Shown piece by piece: positions 35,833 to 48,959 of a DNA stretch of 64,000 nt (the stretch's first letter is position 1; the number at the start of each line of letters is the position of its first letter). This stretch comes from Progne subis subis (lineage: Eukaryota > Chordata > Aves > Passeriformes > Hirundinidae). Below the pieces are notes generated by a model that did no database searches, was not told the origin of the DNA, and saw only the letters and a list, made by a program, of their open reading frames with translations. The stretch lies in NCBI GenBank assembly GCA_022316685.1, contig JAKJHU010000033.1, forward strand, positions 1,106,321 to 1,170,320. Reading direction: 5' to 3'. A program made the translations under genes and the position numbers.

Positions 35833-37229
35833 AACATGGGAGCTAATACAACTGAAAGACCCATAAAGTTTTTAGACTTTCCAGAGCCTTGCCCTCTCCC
35901 CTCCTGGAGGTGTTTCAGTTGTCTGCACACTGGTGATTCCTAATGATAACAGGGTTTTCTTCAATTTACTGTAAATGAAAAATAGCTCAGCTTACTGGAA
36001 TCTGAGTCAGCCAAGGCAAGTTAAGGCAAATAAGAGTACCTCTGCCTCACCAGTGTGTCCTGCTGCTGAAAGCTGCTACGTCTGTGGTCCTTCCGGACTT
36101 CCTCACATTGAACACATTCCTGTTTCTGTTCTCTCTTGCCCTTGCAGAAGTGCATATGGGCAGGTGCGTGTGTGCACACCTCCCTCCTGCCTCTGCTGCC
36201 GCAGCCCCCAGGGATTCACAGAGCAAAATCCGCCTCCGAGTCCCACAAAGAGCCTCTGCTGAGTGCAGGCGTAAGGCTGAGCCAGGCTGGTTTCAGCCCT
36301 GTCATGTGCCTCCTGCTCTAATTAGTGGGAAAAGGATAGTGTCATTTTCTTGGTGTTGGTAGAGGGTGTGTGAGACCAGAAAGGCAGCAGTGGAAGAGAG
36401 GTGGAGAGGAGGGAAGGAACAGGCACAGAAACTGGACAACTTTCCTGGGAGCCAGCAAGCATGTTGTCTGTCTGGGAAGCAGGCAGAGCTTGTTTGGAGG
36501 CTGCATTGTCTCTTGTGGGAATTGGTTGAGGCCTAAACCCAGCCCTGGCAGCAGCAGCTGTACTTTCTGTTCGGAGTTGCTGAGAATGGATCCCAACTAA
36601 GATGTCATCCCAGGATGTCGGCAATTAATGCTGTGGCAACGCTGGTTGTTTTCTGTTCAGCCAGGCTTCCCTGTAGGCCATTCAGATTTCCCTGGCAGCA
36701 CTGTCAAACAATTCCTGTCGGTCCCCAGCTCTGCGCTGATTCTCAGTGCTTTGCTTCTGTTTAGCAGATATCTCAGAAGAGAATAAAGCTGATTTGAATT
36801 TCCTGAGTTGTGGTTGCTGCTCTGCAGGTCACACTGCAGTGCTCTGGCTCATTTAAAAAGGGATCAATGACTTATAAGAGCCTCAGAGCATCCCTCCCAC
36901 ATGCTGAGAGGAAAATGGGACAGAAATATCCTTTCTTTGAGGAAGGAAAGAGCTGAACCTCCTTTGCCCTGGGCTCCTCCAACCTCCTGTTCAAGCTGCC
37001 CTTTCAAAGGAGGAAGAACAGCCCCTCAGTCCAGGCAAGCCTTTGCTGGCTAAAGTGGGGTAGAACTGTGCATTGCCAGAGCTGTGAGTCTACACTTATT
37101 GAGGTTTTTTGGACTTTTCCCCCTTTAACATCAATACTTGCAAACATGAAGCAGGCATGCAAATTAGGCTGCCTTAAGCCAGCTCGTTTCCATACGCTCC
37201 CCTTGATCTCCAAGGGATGCCAACAGAGC

Positions 37230-37255
37230 AGCACTTCTTCCCCTGAGGAAGTGCT
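37230..37255. other. 8-bp perfect inverted repeat (hairpin)
   Basis: AGCACTTC at 37230-37237 pairs with GAAGTGCT at 37248-37255 across a 10-base loop, in a GC-rich part of intron 6. No function can be assigned. Confidence 0.6.
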
Positions 37256-39372
37256 CTGCAAGCCAGCTGAGCTGCAGATGAGAGTCCTTTCCCCCTCCCC
37301 GAGGCTCTGCACTCTGTCCACAGGGTCTGGCTGGGAATGGGGCCCTGGCTGCAGGGAGGGGGGAGCAGATCCCGCCAGAGCCTCGCAGCCCTCTGGCCTC
37401 TCCTCCCTGCTCAAGAGCAGGTTTGGTGGCTCTCCGATGCGTCCCCAATGACTTGGATAAAAAATAACTTGGCTGACAAATTACACCTCCCCACGCCAGC
37501 ACATTTGGGTCCTCACAGAATACTGTGGAGGGTTCCCAAAGGAGCCACGTGCTAAATCTCACTTAGGGCATTGTCTGCATATGTAGGAACGGATGTATTT
37601 TTATTTCTTTTCCCACAACTTCTATTTCTGGGTGACACAACTAATTTTATGTTTAGGATAAAACAAAAGAAAATCACAACAGATTCGTTATTTCTCAGAT
37701 TTTCCTATTACGTTTTCAAGAAGCCAGTTTCCCCTGACGCTGGAGGAGGATCCTAACAAGGGGAGAAAGACAGTCTCTTAAATGCTTAAGTCTAAGTCAA
37801 GATTGCTCTGGTCCTGCACTCAGTCACAGGCTCCAACCTCAACTTTCGGGCCAAAGAATGGGGTTTGGGAGGTGATCCAGATGAAGAAAAAATAGTTGGC
37901 TCAAGGGAAAGGGGTAAGAGCACATGGAGGAGGGTGGGACTGCAGTCATTGTGAATTACATCAACTTAAACCGCTGTGCAACCACACCCTGAATGCTAGT
38001 GCTTATCTTTGAACTGCTCAAATCTTCTCTTGAATGGTCACAAGAACAGGCAATGCTCTTCCCAGGGTGCAGCATGCACAGCTGGGCAAGGGGAGGGACA
38101 TACATGGATTTAGTCTGGAAACTGTTTCTTGGGGACAGAATTTGCAAAGAGCAAAATGTTTGCACAATCTCTCATCTTCAGTGGCAATGTCAAGCTAGAG
38201 GGTACTTAGATGGAGTAGAGAGATTCTCTCCCATTGTGTGTAACACCTCTCTGCTCTCTCCTCAAATCTTTGAAGTTTCTTGGGACTGTCTGCGTTTTGA
38301 GGTGACTCAGACGTATGCAGACAGATGCAGATCTTGCTGATACCACTGAGCAGTACCAGAGGCAACACCCCTTCAGAAAAGGGGGAAGCAAGCCTGGCTG
38401 CTTCAATGCCCGGAAAGAGAGGTGCCAGCCCTTTGTGTAGCACAGCCCTGAGTTTGTTCAGCTCAATATTACCCCCTTGTGGGTCGCAGGTGGAAATTCA
38501 GACTGATGCCCATGTCCAAGCAGGTGGAACTTCCTCGAGTTTTGGCTGTAGCTTAGGGCAGTCTTGCTGGCAACAGATGCACATGTCCTTGAGTAAATGC
38601 CTGGTGCCTGAGAGCATCCAGCTGCTTATGATTGCTGTGTGACACCTTCTGAGACCCAAACACTGACTATATGCTTGGAAAGTCCAGCTTGAAAGGGAGG
38701 GAATTTGTTTATTTGCCAATAGAGAAAGTTATGCAAAAGCTTTGACATGGGGAACAGGTCTGTGTCTCCTTGCACGTTCAAACTTGCATATTTGTCCTTT
38801 ATGGGACACCCCAGCACATTAGAAAGCAGGGATTCTCTGGGCAGTTTGCAAATGAAGAACCCGTGTGAATGACGAGTCTCTCAGTGAGCTGTTTTCATTG
38901 TGGGACTCTTTGGTAGGGTTGGAAAGCAAACTTTACTTATTCAGGGGTTTGTTATCGTTGACATATAAGAGATTGACTGCCAAGCTGTGGTTCATATCTT
39001 AAATATTTTGAGTTGGTGTAAATCAATGCTAACACCAAAAGAAGCAATCCTGGACACCCCAGGCCATTGATTTTCACCTTTCTCTCTCCTTGCTTTGTGC
39101 CTGCCAGGGCCACACAGTGAAGCAGTGGGGACAGGGTGGGATTTCAGACCAACTTGCTATGGAAAAGGTTTGTTTAGTTCAGAGTGGCTTCCTGAAATGG
39201 CTCAATGTGCAGTTGCTGTTTGCTGACAAAACACAGGGTCCAGAGAGTGGAAATTGTCCACAAAAGGGGATCTGCAGGAGCTGCTGAAGGTTGGGCTGCA
39301 CCATGGTCGTTTCCAACTCAGGCTCAAGCCACGCTCCAAAAAAGTCTTGGTGTTTTGAATCTTTTCAAGCAG

Positions 39373-39526
39373 GAGAGAGTCGACAAAGGGATTGAGACAG
39401 ATGGCTCAAACCTGAGTGGAGTGAGTGCCAAATGTGCCTGGGATGACCTGAGCCGGCCACCAGAGGATGATGAAGACAGCAGGAGCATTTGCATTGGGAC
39501 CCAGCCTCGGCGGCTCTCTGGGAAAG
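39373..39526 (+). CDS. SUFU: SUFU exon 7 (codons 253-304, hinge and acidic linker)
   Basis: The exon opens on Glu253 and ends after the first base of codon 304. It encodes ERVDKGIETDGSNLSGVSAK, then CAWDDLSRPPEDDEDSRS and ICIGTQPRRLSGK. It spans the hinge between the N- and C-terminal domains, the start of the C-terminal domain, and the acidic PPEDDEDS stretch that opens the intrinsically disordered segment. The sequence appears identical to human as I recall it. The length of 154 nt equals human. The donor GTAAGA is good. The acceptor GAATCTTTTCAAGCAG has a short pyrimidine tract interrupted by purines, the weakest looking of the set. Read-through would end after about ten codons. Confidence 0.97.
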
Positions 39527-40992
39527 GTAAGAGGTCCTGGGCCAAGTCACTGTCATGACCTTTCAGCTTCTGGTGGGTCTGGGTAGTGCACTGAGTCATG
39601 CTGCATCTTCGAGTTCATAACAAACTCCACAGGCATTGGGTAGGCTTGGTGTATCTCAGGACAGCAAAATGGATTTTGGCCTCTTTGAAGAAGGCAGGAG
39701 AGAGGAAAAGAATTCTTGGCATTATTTTGTCTAAATGTTTCTTTCAGTTTTTAGGCAAATTGTAATCTGAATTTACAAAGTTAAACTGAGCTTAAACTGC
39801 TGAAAACAGGACTGTAAACATCTGCAAGGTGAAGCAATTTCATTTTCCTAGGCTGTGTTTCCTTATTAACATTATCCCTTCTTGGGAGGCAAGTTGGACT
39901 GATGCTGCACATTGCTGCAGCTGAACTCAAGAACTCTGGAAAGAAGAATTAAAAAAACATCGAGTTCCCCTTTGCAGTGAGATGCCTTCTCAGGGTAGGG
40001 AAGTCACAGCCATTACGCAGGCTTGAAATTATGCACTATTACCTTTCAAATGGGTGAAGCAACATAAAATTTGAGGGCCTGAGATTTCCTGGCATCCAGA
40101 AATGGCATCTTACTTGTTTTTAAATCCATAGTAAAAAATTAGTTAAATGCATACAGCATTTCTTCTGGTTTTTGTGCAAATATTTTGAACTGCACCAGAT
40201 CTAAAAAGGCTCTTTTGCCTCAGCCTTGAAATGAAAAGCCCAGGAGAGGTATACATGATGAAATTTGAATATCCTTCAAAAGATTTTGAAATAATGTGGG
40301 GGTTTTTTTTCCTCTACCTAATTCTCACATTTCTCAAAAATAGATGAGGAAACTTCTAAGAAAGGCAGAAAAGCTTCCTATTGAAAGTATTTGGCCAGTA
40401 GACATTTAAGAAAAAAAGTGAATGTAAAAACCTTGCATCTGAACTGCATAATTTGCAGCTTATTTTCAGATGTGAGCTTGAGGCTTAAGGTTGCCCTGCA
40501 TAAAAATCCCTCCCTTTGTGAATCTTGTAAATTAATCAACAGATTTCCAAAGGCAATTGCACAAAACTTGGAAACCTTCATACATTGATTTGGGAAAGGA
40601 GCAAATTCCTGTTATGCCTAATGGGAAAAATTATTTCCAGTACACAGGCTTGGAAGTGTCAGGAGGTTCTATAAGAGTTACAGAACCAACAAATAACTCA
40701 TTTATGAAAATTTACAAAGCTACTCAGAACTTCTTCATCAGGAGGACTCAGTATAAAAGATTCCATCTCTCCTTGCCTGACATAACAATGAAGCCAAAAC
40801 AAGGGAATTCAAGCTGACATTATAAAGTGAAATAACTCCTAAGGAAGTTCAGAAAGTTCAGTTAAGTGTTACACCATAACATTTCTCCACTTCTTTCTGA
40901 AGGGGAAGAGTTTAGATGAAACACCTGATATCTTCTTGTGTCTGTGTTGTTTCTGGGGATTCTAAATCATGTTTAAAATATTCTTTTTGCAG
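39527..40992 (+). other. SUFU: SUFU intron 7 (about 1.5 kb)
   Basis: Donor GTAAGA and acceptor TATTCTTTTTGCAG. AT-rich unique sequence; I recognise nothing functional in it. Confidence 0.9.
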
Positions 40993-41104
40993 ATACAGAG
41001 CAAATCAGGGAGACTTTGCGGAGAGGCCTTGAGATTAACAGCAAACCTGTCCTACCTCCAATCAATGCACAAAGACAGAATGGGTTGAACCTCGACCGAG
41101 CACC
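40993..41104 (+). CDS. SUFU: SUFU exon 8 (codons 304-341, flexible linker)
   Basis: The exon supplies the last two bases of Asp304 and ends after two bases of Pro341. It encodes DTEQIRETLRRGLEINSKP then VLPPINAQRQNGLNLDRAP. It carries most of the disordered insertion of the C-terminal domain. The lysine of the NSKP motif is equivalent to human K321, reported as a ubiquitination site. This is the most diverged exon here: Ala replaces Pro329, and Asn-Leu replaces the human Ala-His at 336-337. That fits weak constraint on the loop. The acceptor TTCTTTTTGCAG and donor GTGAGT are strong. The length of 112 nt equals human. Read-through stops at once (TGA at 41106-41108). Confidence 0.96.
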
Positions 41105-43689
41105 GTGAGTTTCACCCTGCATAGTCACATAGTGGCAGATGGAGATGAAGGAGCTCAGCATGGAAAACAAACTTAAAGCTGGATGGGAAAAGACTTGGCA
41201 ATGGGAGAGGAAAGCTGGCAGTGAATACTTGCAAAATGCAAAGATAGAGGGAGAAGAGTTGTTCAGGTTGGATAAATGGTCTAGGACTCAGGAGGGCAGC
41301 TTTTTAGAGGGGTTTTGGACAAGCTGTGCTAATGCAGAGTAGCTCTGACTGTTCTGTAGAACCTGCTATTCATGGTCCTCGATGTTTGAATTCAGACTGG
41401 ACTGATTCCTATAAAAAGTACTGTGCTGATAAAAGCTATGGTAGCAGTAGAGATAAGTGGCAAAGATGACTGCTAATATTTTTTCCTGAGTGTTTTGTTT
41501 TCAAGCTCATAATTACAAACCTTTTGATTAAAATGGTGATTTTCTTTAAGTGACTTTGATCTTGCCTTGCTTAAACAGGTGGGTTCTGTCAGTAATTACA
41601 TGCCAGTAACACCTGGATCTCCAATAGCAGTAGTCTAACAGGTGATTTAAGTGGGACTAGGGTGGCCCATAGATATCTCTTGCAAGTTTTGGCTTAAGTG
41701 AATCTATAGGAAATTACGAGTGATTTCAAGCCATCTGTAATATCTGCACTTCTGTCTTTCTGGGCTTCTCCCATTCCCCTCTTAGACTTCAGGTGCCAGT
41801 TCAGTGTCCTCCCATCAGTTTTAATGTTTTCATCTAAATGATACAGAAAGACATGCATTTTTATGCATCTTTACTGCACTCGTTCTCCTTGGTATTTCCT
41901 TTGGTTTCTTAGTCTCTGATGAACATCTGTGCCTTCTGCTTTCAAGAGTAAAGATCATCATGAAATCAGCACTTCCCTGTAGTGCCAGGCAGGGACAGCA
42001 CCCTGGTCTGTTTCAATTCCTATTTCATTCTTGATTCAAACATTTCATGAGAAAAATATTTCTTGTTGTTGTCCTTTCTTGTTCCATTTCGTAGGTGACT
42101 TCCCATTTGCCTAATACATGAATGTTTATGAGTTGCCTAATCCTTTGGGGGAAGTATTATGTGTCAACTGCTGATGCTTTTGGCTAATATGTAATATGAG
42201 ATATAGGTACTTAAATTAAAAAATGTCAAGTGAGTTTATTATTGCTTTAGGAATAATCTTACTTTCGCCATGTAGTAATTATATGGAGTCCTATTCTGAT
42301 CTGACTCAGGTTTTGAGTAGCATTTCTCTGCCTGCAGGTTGGTCACATTGCACCATTAGTTGTTCCCACTGGCCCCGCTGAGAAAAATATAAAATTCTAT
42401 CACGTGATATGCACAAATCACACCCAACCTTGGAGAGCTCAAAAGTACTGGGCAGGATTTCTCACAGGTGCTGGGCTCCTGCATGCATCTGCATGCCCAG
42501 TGTAATTTGAGTCCACAGTGGTTGGGGGTCACCACAAACCTTTTGGGTGCACATCAGGTCAAGGAGGCAGCTGATGGGTAAGCCTTAATGCTGGGAGGCA
42601 GTTGCTGCTTAGATAAGGGAGCTTTACGTTATTCAGGGTGAGATAAACAGAGATACGTTTGAGACAGAGTGGTGAAAGGTTAGCAGAGGTCTAAGATGAA
42701 GCACACAAATATTTACCTGGGTTTTTAACTGTTCGGAGACAGAGGAAGGCAGATCAAATTCAGAGCCTCACATCTGTGACAGTGCTGTTTGTTGCAAATC
42801 TCGCTTACCTGCAGCAGTTGTACACCCACCCTGCCTGAAGCCTGAGTGGTAGAAATGGCTGGTTTCCAACGTTTGCCTCCTAGGAGGTCAATACATTTCC
42901 CTGAGGTCTGTGGTTGCCACTGGGGAAACTGAAAGGTAGCCTGTTTCTCCATAAGCACTTCAGTTAAGGAAAGACAGCCATCAGCTGTGTTACTGTGGGG
43001 ATACTGTTGGAGGGATAGGGCTAAAAACAGCTTAAAACAGCTGTGTGTCCTAATGCTTTCTTCCTCCATCTTACCAGCTGCTTTGAGAGGAATTTGGGAA
43101 GGGTCTTCTCCGTGTGCAGTTGCTTCTCCCCTCCATGTAGCAGATACAATGGGACTTGTTCAATACATTGACTGTACCAAAAGGGGTGGTTTGTGCTGGA
43201 AAGCAGTGTTTACTTACAACCTCTGACTGACTAGTACATAAATCAGACCTGATGATTACCCTTACTGTGGCTGAAACTGATCAGTCGACACATTTTCCAG
43301 GTGGTATAGATGAAGCAGAAGAGGATCTTGTTATGTCTCTGCCTTCCTTAATACACTGCCTCAGCATGTCTCATGCATTTGAGCAAAATTGCTCAATGTG
43401 CAGTAAGTACAAGAACATGATATGGAGGCTCATCTCCAGCTGCTGTGCAGGAATGTAATTTAGGAGCTTGGCTTTTGCATGCAGTAATGTATCTACATCC
43501 ATGTTCCCTTCAGGTACATGCAGGGGTAAAGGCTGAGACACAAAAGGCACAAACCCAATGCAGATATAATTTTCGTAGGACTTCTGAGCACCTGAGATGA
43601 AGGACAATTCTGTACATTGATCTAATTCTTCTGGTGTGATCCTTGCTTGCATTGCTTGGGCCTGGTAGGGCTGGGACTAAGGTCTGTCC

Positions 43690-43810
43690 ATCACTGTAAA
43701 TCTTGTGTAATCAAATGCAAGTCATTTAGCTATTGAGCTTCAGTTCTGAATCTATAAAATGGGACTAATAATGTCATCTTCTTGAGGCACCACAAGGATA
43801 AATATGTTCA
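43690..43810 (+). mobile_element. MIR-like ancient SINE relic, sense
   Basis: CAAATGCAAGTCATTTAGC, then TTGAGCTTCAGTTCTGAATC and TATAAAATGGGACTAATAAT, follow the order of the MIR core and 3' part (GGCAAGTCACTTAAC, GCCTCAGTTTCCTCATC, TGTAAAATGGGGATAATAAT). A decayed AGGATAAATATGTTCATGA follows, like the family's AGGATTAAATGAG segment. Divergence is high, as expected for an element inserted early in amniote history. The boundaries are by eye. Confidence 0.75.
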
Positions 43811-45099
43811 TGATTACGAGGGGCTGGCTGATGGGAAGCAGGCTTGTGTCTAATCATATCCTGCACTGTACATATCAGATCACAAAATATCAAACCTATG
43901 GTTCTTTGAAAGTGTCCTGTGAATAACTTGTGCATTAGAAGTTCTTGAGGAACTTGACAGGAACACTCTTGGGGCATGGCAATTTTTTCAAATCTGCTTT
44001 GCATAGGGAGCACTGCAGAACCCCAGGCTGTCAAACTTGCACCCAGCTGACAGTAGGATGTTAAATTCTGACACAGACTCTAAGGACTTTGTGCAGAAGA
44101 GGAATGTGCTGTTTATTTATCAACGACCAATTGCTTTCCTAGTAGCTTTCTTCTCTTTCTTTTATCCTAACCCTACCACCCACACACAATAATCTATCAA
44201 GGTTTAAAGCAGACAACCTGTTCTGCATTCAGCATCACAAATAGTATCAGAAATACTCAAACTTTTGAATATTTATTTGTATGAAATGTAGAGGATCCAG
44301 ATTCCATGTAGATTTCCCAGTCTTTGTATAGTTACAGTTTTCAATTCTTATGCAAAAGCCCCATGTTATTTGGTTGCAGATAGGGCTTGATTCAGTGTTT
44401 TGGCTCCAGCAAAGCACATACTTACATGTTAAGCTTGCATATTACCAGTTGTTCACTGTCCCAGAGTCCTAAAAAAAAGTTCCTTTGAGAAAAAGCTGGT
44501 TTCTGTCAAAACCCTGCTGGGCAGCTGTAGTACTTTGATTCATTAGTGTTATTACCATAGACTGTGTAGCCCTTTTTCTCCTAAGGATATGAATAAAAGC
44601 ACACTTAAACCTTAAAACTGCATCGGACATCTGTTTCTCAAAATGACTGTTGGCTCAGTTCACAAGCAGCCATTAAATCAATTCGTAGGTATTAACAAAA
44701 GAACATGTGAATTATTCTTTGGAAACATGACTAATCATTTTGAACATAGGTAACTGAATACTCTCAATTACCACTTGGAAAAATAAGACGTGTATGAATA
44801 GTGTGCATTTCAGTGGTGCATTATTTGTTTCTTAGGACCCATCAGTTAAGTGGGCACTGTTGAGACACACAGAAAGGCAAGTGCAGATTGACTCTTGTTG
44901 GATACAGAGAACTGTTGCCTGTAGGGGATGTTTAAATGGCAGACTGCTGCTGTCAAAGCCTCAGTGGGCTGGAAGCTCCAGATGTCAAAGTTCAGTGACA
45001 CTTGTGGAGTCTTGCTTCGATCCCTATTTAATTTCTTGCTGTAATAATTTCTGGGGCTGAGTCTTTGGTTGTCCCTGGTAATTAGCTCTGTGCTCTCCT

Positions 45100-45190
45100 G
45101 TGCAGTAGGTGAGTAGTATCTGCATGTTACAGATTAGGACAGCAGAGTTAATTTGCCACAGTAGAAGTGAGAGCTAGCATTGGGATAGGG
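45100..45190 (-). mobile_element. MIR-like ancient SINE relic, antisense
   Basis: The + strand reads GGTGAGTAGTATCTGCATG, then TTACAGATTAGGACAGCAGA, GTTAATTTGCCACAGTAGAA and GTGAGAGCTAGCATTGGG. This is the reverse complement order of the MIR 3' and core parts (TTTTACAGATGAGGAAAC, GAGGTTAAGTAACTTGCCC, GCAGAGCCGGGATT). It is old and truncated at both ends. Confidence 0.7.
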
Positions 45191-46589
45191 GAATTCTTGA
45201 CCTTTTCCACCCCTCAAGGGCCCCCTTGATCATGCAGCGTTGCTGAAATTGATGTTTTTCTGCCTCTTGGCTAACTCAGTCTGTTCTGCTGTGAGTTGAG
45301 ACATGGAGTAGAAACCTAGTGCTAGCACACTGCATTACTGCATGTGTTAAAGCTAAAATTATCTGTAATTGTTGCATTTCATTGTGCCAGAATTCAGGTA
45401 TTGCCCACGCACACCCCAGTGTCTGAATATGAGGTTTGAGTGATAGAAAAGGGTCTCCCAAGTCTGTATTACTTTGATAAGGCTTTTCCATCTCTCTCCC
45501 CCTTCTCTAGAGGGATCAAGTGGCGTGGTTCACGTGCCTGACTCTCATATTTCTGTTGGGATTTCCCAGATAATTGTGCTGGTCCCTTATGTGTGGTGGT
45601 CATTTGTCCAGGGACCCACAGAGACTTCGAGTCCCATCTGCATTCAGTTTCTAGGCAGAAAGGTTGAGTCTAGGGAAACCTGAACATATGGTAGCCCTGT
45701 AGCCATGTGCTAATTCCATCCAGCCCTGAACAGTTTCCAGCTGTGCAGGGAAATGAAGGCAGGATCCTGGCAAACAGAGTAGGGAACAACCCTCCGGCAG
45801 GTGGGGCTGGCAGGACTGTCCTGGCAGTGACCTGCTGGAGCTCTGCACTCTGAGCATCTCAGGTGGTTGCCCTTCCCTCGTGGGAAGAGGGAGGAGTTGT
45901 ATCACTCCAGAATTCCTCCTGGGATAACCCCAGACTGTCACATGGTGTGTCTGGTTTGGAGCACATGAGTAATAGTGGCACTGCATCCAGGGCTGGAGTC
46001 CACTGCTCCTGCAGTTCCTCTGACTTGGTAAACAGGGCACACGGATATCTCCTGTCAGGGAGCAGCGCTGGGTTAATGCACATTAACAAGCTCCATCTGA
46101 GCAGCATTTCTGAGGAAGCTCTGACGGTAATACCAGAATGTAGGATTTGCTTGGAGGCGAGTCTGCACTTTGCTTTTCCCAGTTGCACTGGGTTTTCGTT
46201 CTGCTTTGCTTGGGCGGAGGGGAGCTGTTGTCTTTGTAGCTGGTTTCCTGTCTTCAGTTCTTGGAGGCAAACTTTACATAAAGAGGAGCATTTCAGCATT
46301 CTCTGAAGCTGTCTGGTTCTGGCTGGGCTTTCTGATTCTTCAACCACTAAGCAGTAAGTTTCCAATCCAGTCCTGCTTATTTAGGCATGCTCTCTCATCA
46401 GGTCGCCATTCAGTGGTGTCCTGGTTGAGTCAGGAATGCTGAATGGAAGGAGGCAATATACTTAGGGAGTGTCTCAGCATGAGGCTGAGTGCTGGGTGGC
46501 AAGATTGCAAACTAGAAAAGTAAATGTCTGGCAAACCAGTGTCAGCAGTAGTGCAAAACAGTCACCATGCTAATAATTTGCACTCCTTT

Positions 46590-46775
46590 ATAGCTTTCCC
46601 CGTCTAAGAATCCAAAAGTGCTTTGCAAACATTGACTTAATCCTTGCAACGTCCCTTCGTGGAAAAATGTCTCAGTTTTACAGACTGGGATCCTGAAGCA
46701 TAAAAGTGTTGTTTGACTTTGCTCATGAGTCTGCAGAGTGCCAGTGGCACAGCCTAAATCTCTCAATTCCACTTC
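46590..46775 (-). mobile_element. MIR-like ancient SINE relic, antisense, long copy
   Basis: The + strand shows AGTGCTTTGCAAACATTGAC, TTAATCCTTGCAACGTCCC, CAGTTTTACAGACTGGGATC and GAGTGCCAGTGGCACAGCC. These line up in order with the reverse complement of MIR (AGCGCTTTACA, TTAATCCTCACAACAACCC, CATTTTACAGATGAGG, AAGTGGCAGAGCC). It is the longest of the three relics and covers most of the 3' half and the core. Confidence 0.75.
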
Positions 46776-48959
46776 AGCTGCAGGTCTTGGAACAGTCTGG
46801 CCCCTGCAAGCTCTGACAGTGGTTATTATGCAGCTTTCCAAAGGGATATGTGAGTGGCAAGAAGATTGTTGCTACTGGCATTGTCCTAGCAGCCCTTCCC
46901 TGCCAGGAAATGCACACAGAACATCGTCACCATCCTGTTTAACCAGGCTGGGGAGCACCCAAGTCTGAGCACTCGAGGTAGCCTTGTCTCAGTGAGACCA
47001 CAGCAGGAGCTGTGTAACCGTGTCCCCCCAGTTGTGCACTTGCCTCTGTGCGTTCCTGGCGGGTGCTGTAACTCTGTGCCAAGGTGCTGAGGGCTCTTTC
47101 CCACAGCTGCCTGCTTCAGGGGAAACTGTGGGAAAGAGACTGGAAGACTGTTGGCACTTAAGTGATCTTTGACCATATCTTCATGAGGGAGTGAGGAGGT
47201 CTGAAATAGCCACGGTTGGAAAGGGAAGAAGTGGGAGTGGAAGGAGGGGGCGGGAGAGGAAGAAAGGAAAAGTGGCCCGACCTTTCTCTCCCAGCTGTGC
47301 AAGTCTGCACTGATGGTTTGCATTTGGTAACTCACAGTACTGAATTTTATATGGAAGGAGCAAGGAACAATGACAGAAACTAACTTCAGTGAGGCAGTGG
47401 GCACCCACTCCTGGAAAGAGCCCCTGCCATGGCCAGCTTCCCACAGTACGTCCTTTGTGATTTTGATACCTGGGAGGGTAGCTTGGAAATGCAGCAAAAT
47501 TATGCTCCATATCAGCAACAGAGCTTGGAAGGGAACTGAGACTTCCTTCCTTGACAGATCCATGAGATCAAGCACTCTGATCATAAAGCGAAGCACAAAT
47601 GAAAGGATAATAAACCTTTCTTAATCCGATCTACCTGGTTATTCTTGAATCCCATAAAATAACTGCCAGTGGTTGCTTGAGAAGGAGTTGCTATAAACAT
47701 GACTTATAAGGAGGGGACATCCAAACTTTGTGCAACCCAGTGATTGCATTGGCGATTTTCCAGGATCCCCACGGGGCTGCTGCTAATTGGCATCAAATTA
47801 AGCAGGTTGCAGCCACCCTCATCTTTAATACAAAGAGAGGGCCCCCGGGAGGCTGCAGGTTCCAGCGTGTGGCCTTCTCACATCAAGAAGGAGCACAACA
47901 CACTGGGATGTCAAGTCTCCTCAGGCCCTTTCCCCTTGTTGACAGATCTGGGGAAGCTGCAGGCCACACTGGACACCTTTACAATGTCTTGACCACCCTC
48001 TCTTTCTTAGAAAAAAAGAAAAAAAAAAATCAAATATGGCTTTGGTTACGTTCATGTTAATCAGCATTCATGAGACTTAACAAAAAACAAAAACAACAAA
48101 CATAATTTTCTCCCTCTCTCCTCCACCCAGAAGCAGACTACTGGTAGAAACTGAAGCTGGAAAAAATAGTTGAAAGTCAGCTAAAGTCACCTTGGTAACT
48201 GCAGCAATACACTTGCCCAGAACAGAAGCCATCAAACCCAACTACAAACAGCTTTAAAGAAACAAAAAGAATGTAATCATCTAAAGAATTAATCTGACAA
48301 CTGCCCACGTTTACACCTCCCACAAGCTCCCAATCAGAGGGAAATGCGCTTTAATCTCCTCCAACTCCCCTCCAGTTTCACAAAACACTAGATATGCAGT
48401 CTCTAAACTGGGGCATTTCCGGCATGCTGCTTCCATTTAAATCTGCTGCCTTTCCTAATGCAGCAGCCCTGGCTCTTGCAGACTTGTTTTTTCTGGACAG
48501 TGAGAAACATGAATTTTTTTGTGGGGGTTGGACAAAGTATTAAATCTGGAATAGACAAAGTTTGCAACATTTTTCATGATAGTCAGCTAGATCTTAGTCA
48601 TAACAAGTAAAACTCTACGGACTCCGGCTGGTGATTTATTTGGTGATGGGGTGGAGGAAGCAAGGACTTACGGGTAACTGACAGTCGTAAAACCAGTGAT
48701 GTTAGTGTTAGAAAGCAAACTTTTTCTACAATTGTTTTCTGAGTCTGAAAACTACAAGCTGTGGATGGCAATGTGTGTTAGGACATGAGCTTTTTATTAA
48801 TAACAACCTAGAGTTCCTGCTGACCCTTCATCTGGGCTATCACCCTTTGGAAGGGTCAGCACAAGGATTTCGAATCCCAAAGAGAGAATTTTAATGGGTT
48901 TTTCTTAGTCCCTGTGTCATGTGACATTTTTCCAGTCTGAAAGTGATGGCACTGTGGCC

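Larger units (their letters stand above)
34816..39372 (+). other. SUFU: SUFU intron 6 (about 4.6 kb)
   Basis: Contains an 11-bp tandem duplication at 35811-35832, a GC-richer stretch with an 8-bp hairpin at 37230-37255, and otherwise unique sequence. The long overlapping open frames on both strands at about 36970-37560 follow from the higher GC content. No exon or transposon is recognised. Confidence 0.88.

Noticed and set aside
44164..44176. CCTAACCCT, a telomere-like motif
   Set aside because: Only about one and a half units, so not an interstitial telomeric repeat.
46886..47596. 236-codon open frame on the minus strand, the longest in the window
   Set aside because: It lies inside intron 8, shows no recognisable domain or repeat protein, and sits in GC-richer DNA where stops are rarer. 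No splice-consistent neighbours or promoter were seen.
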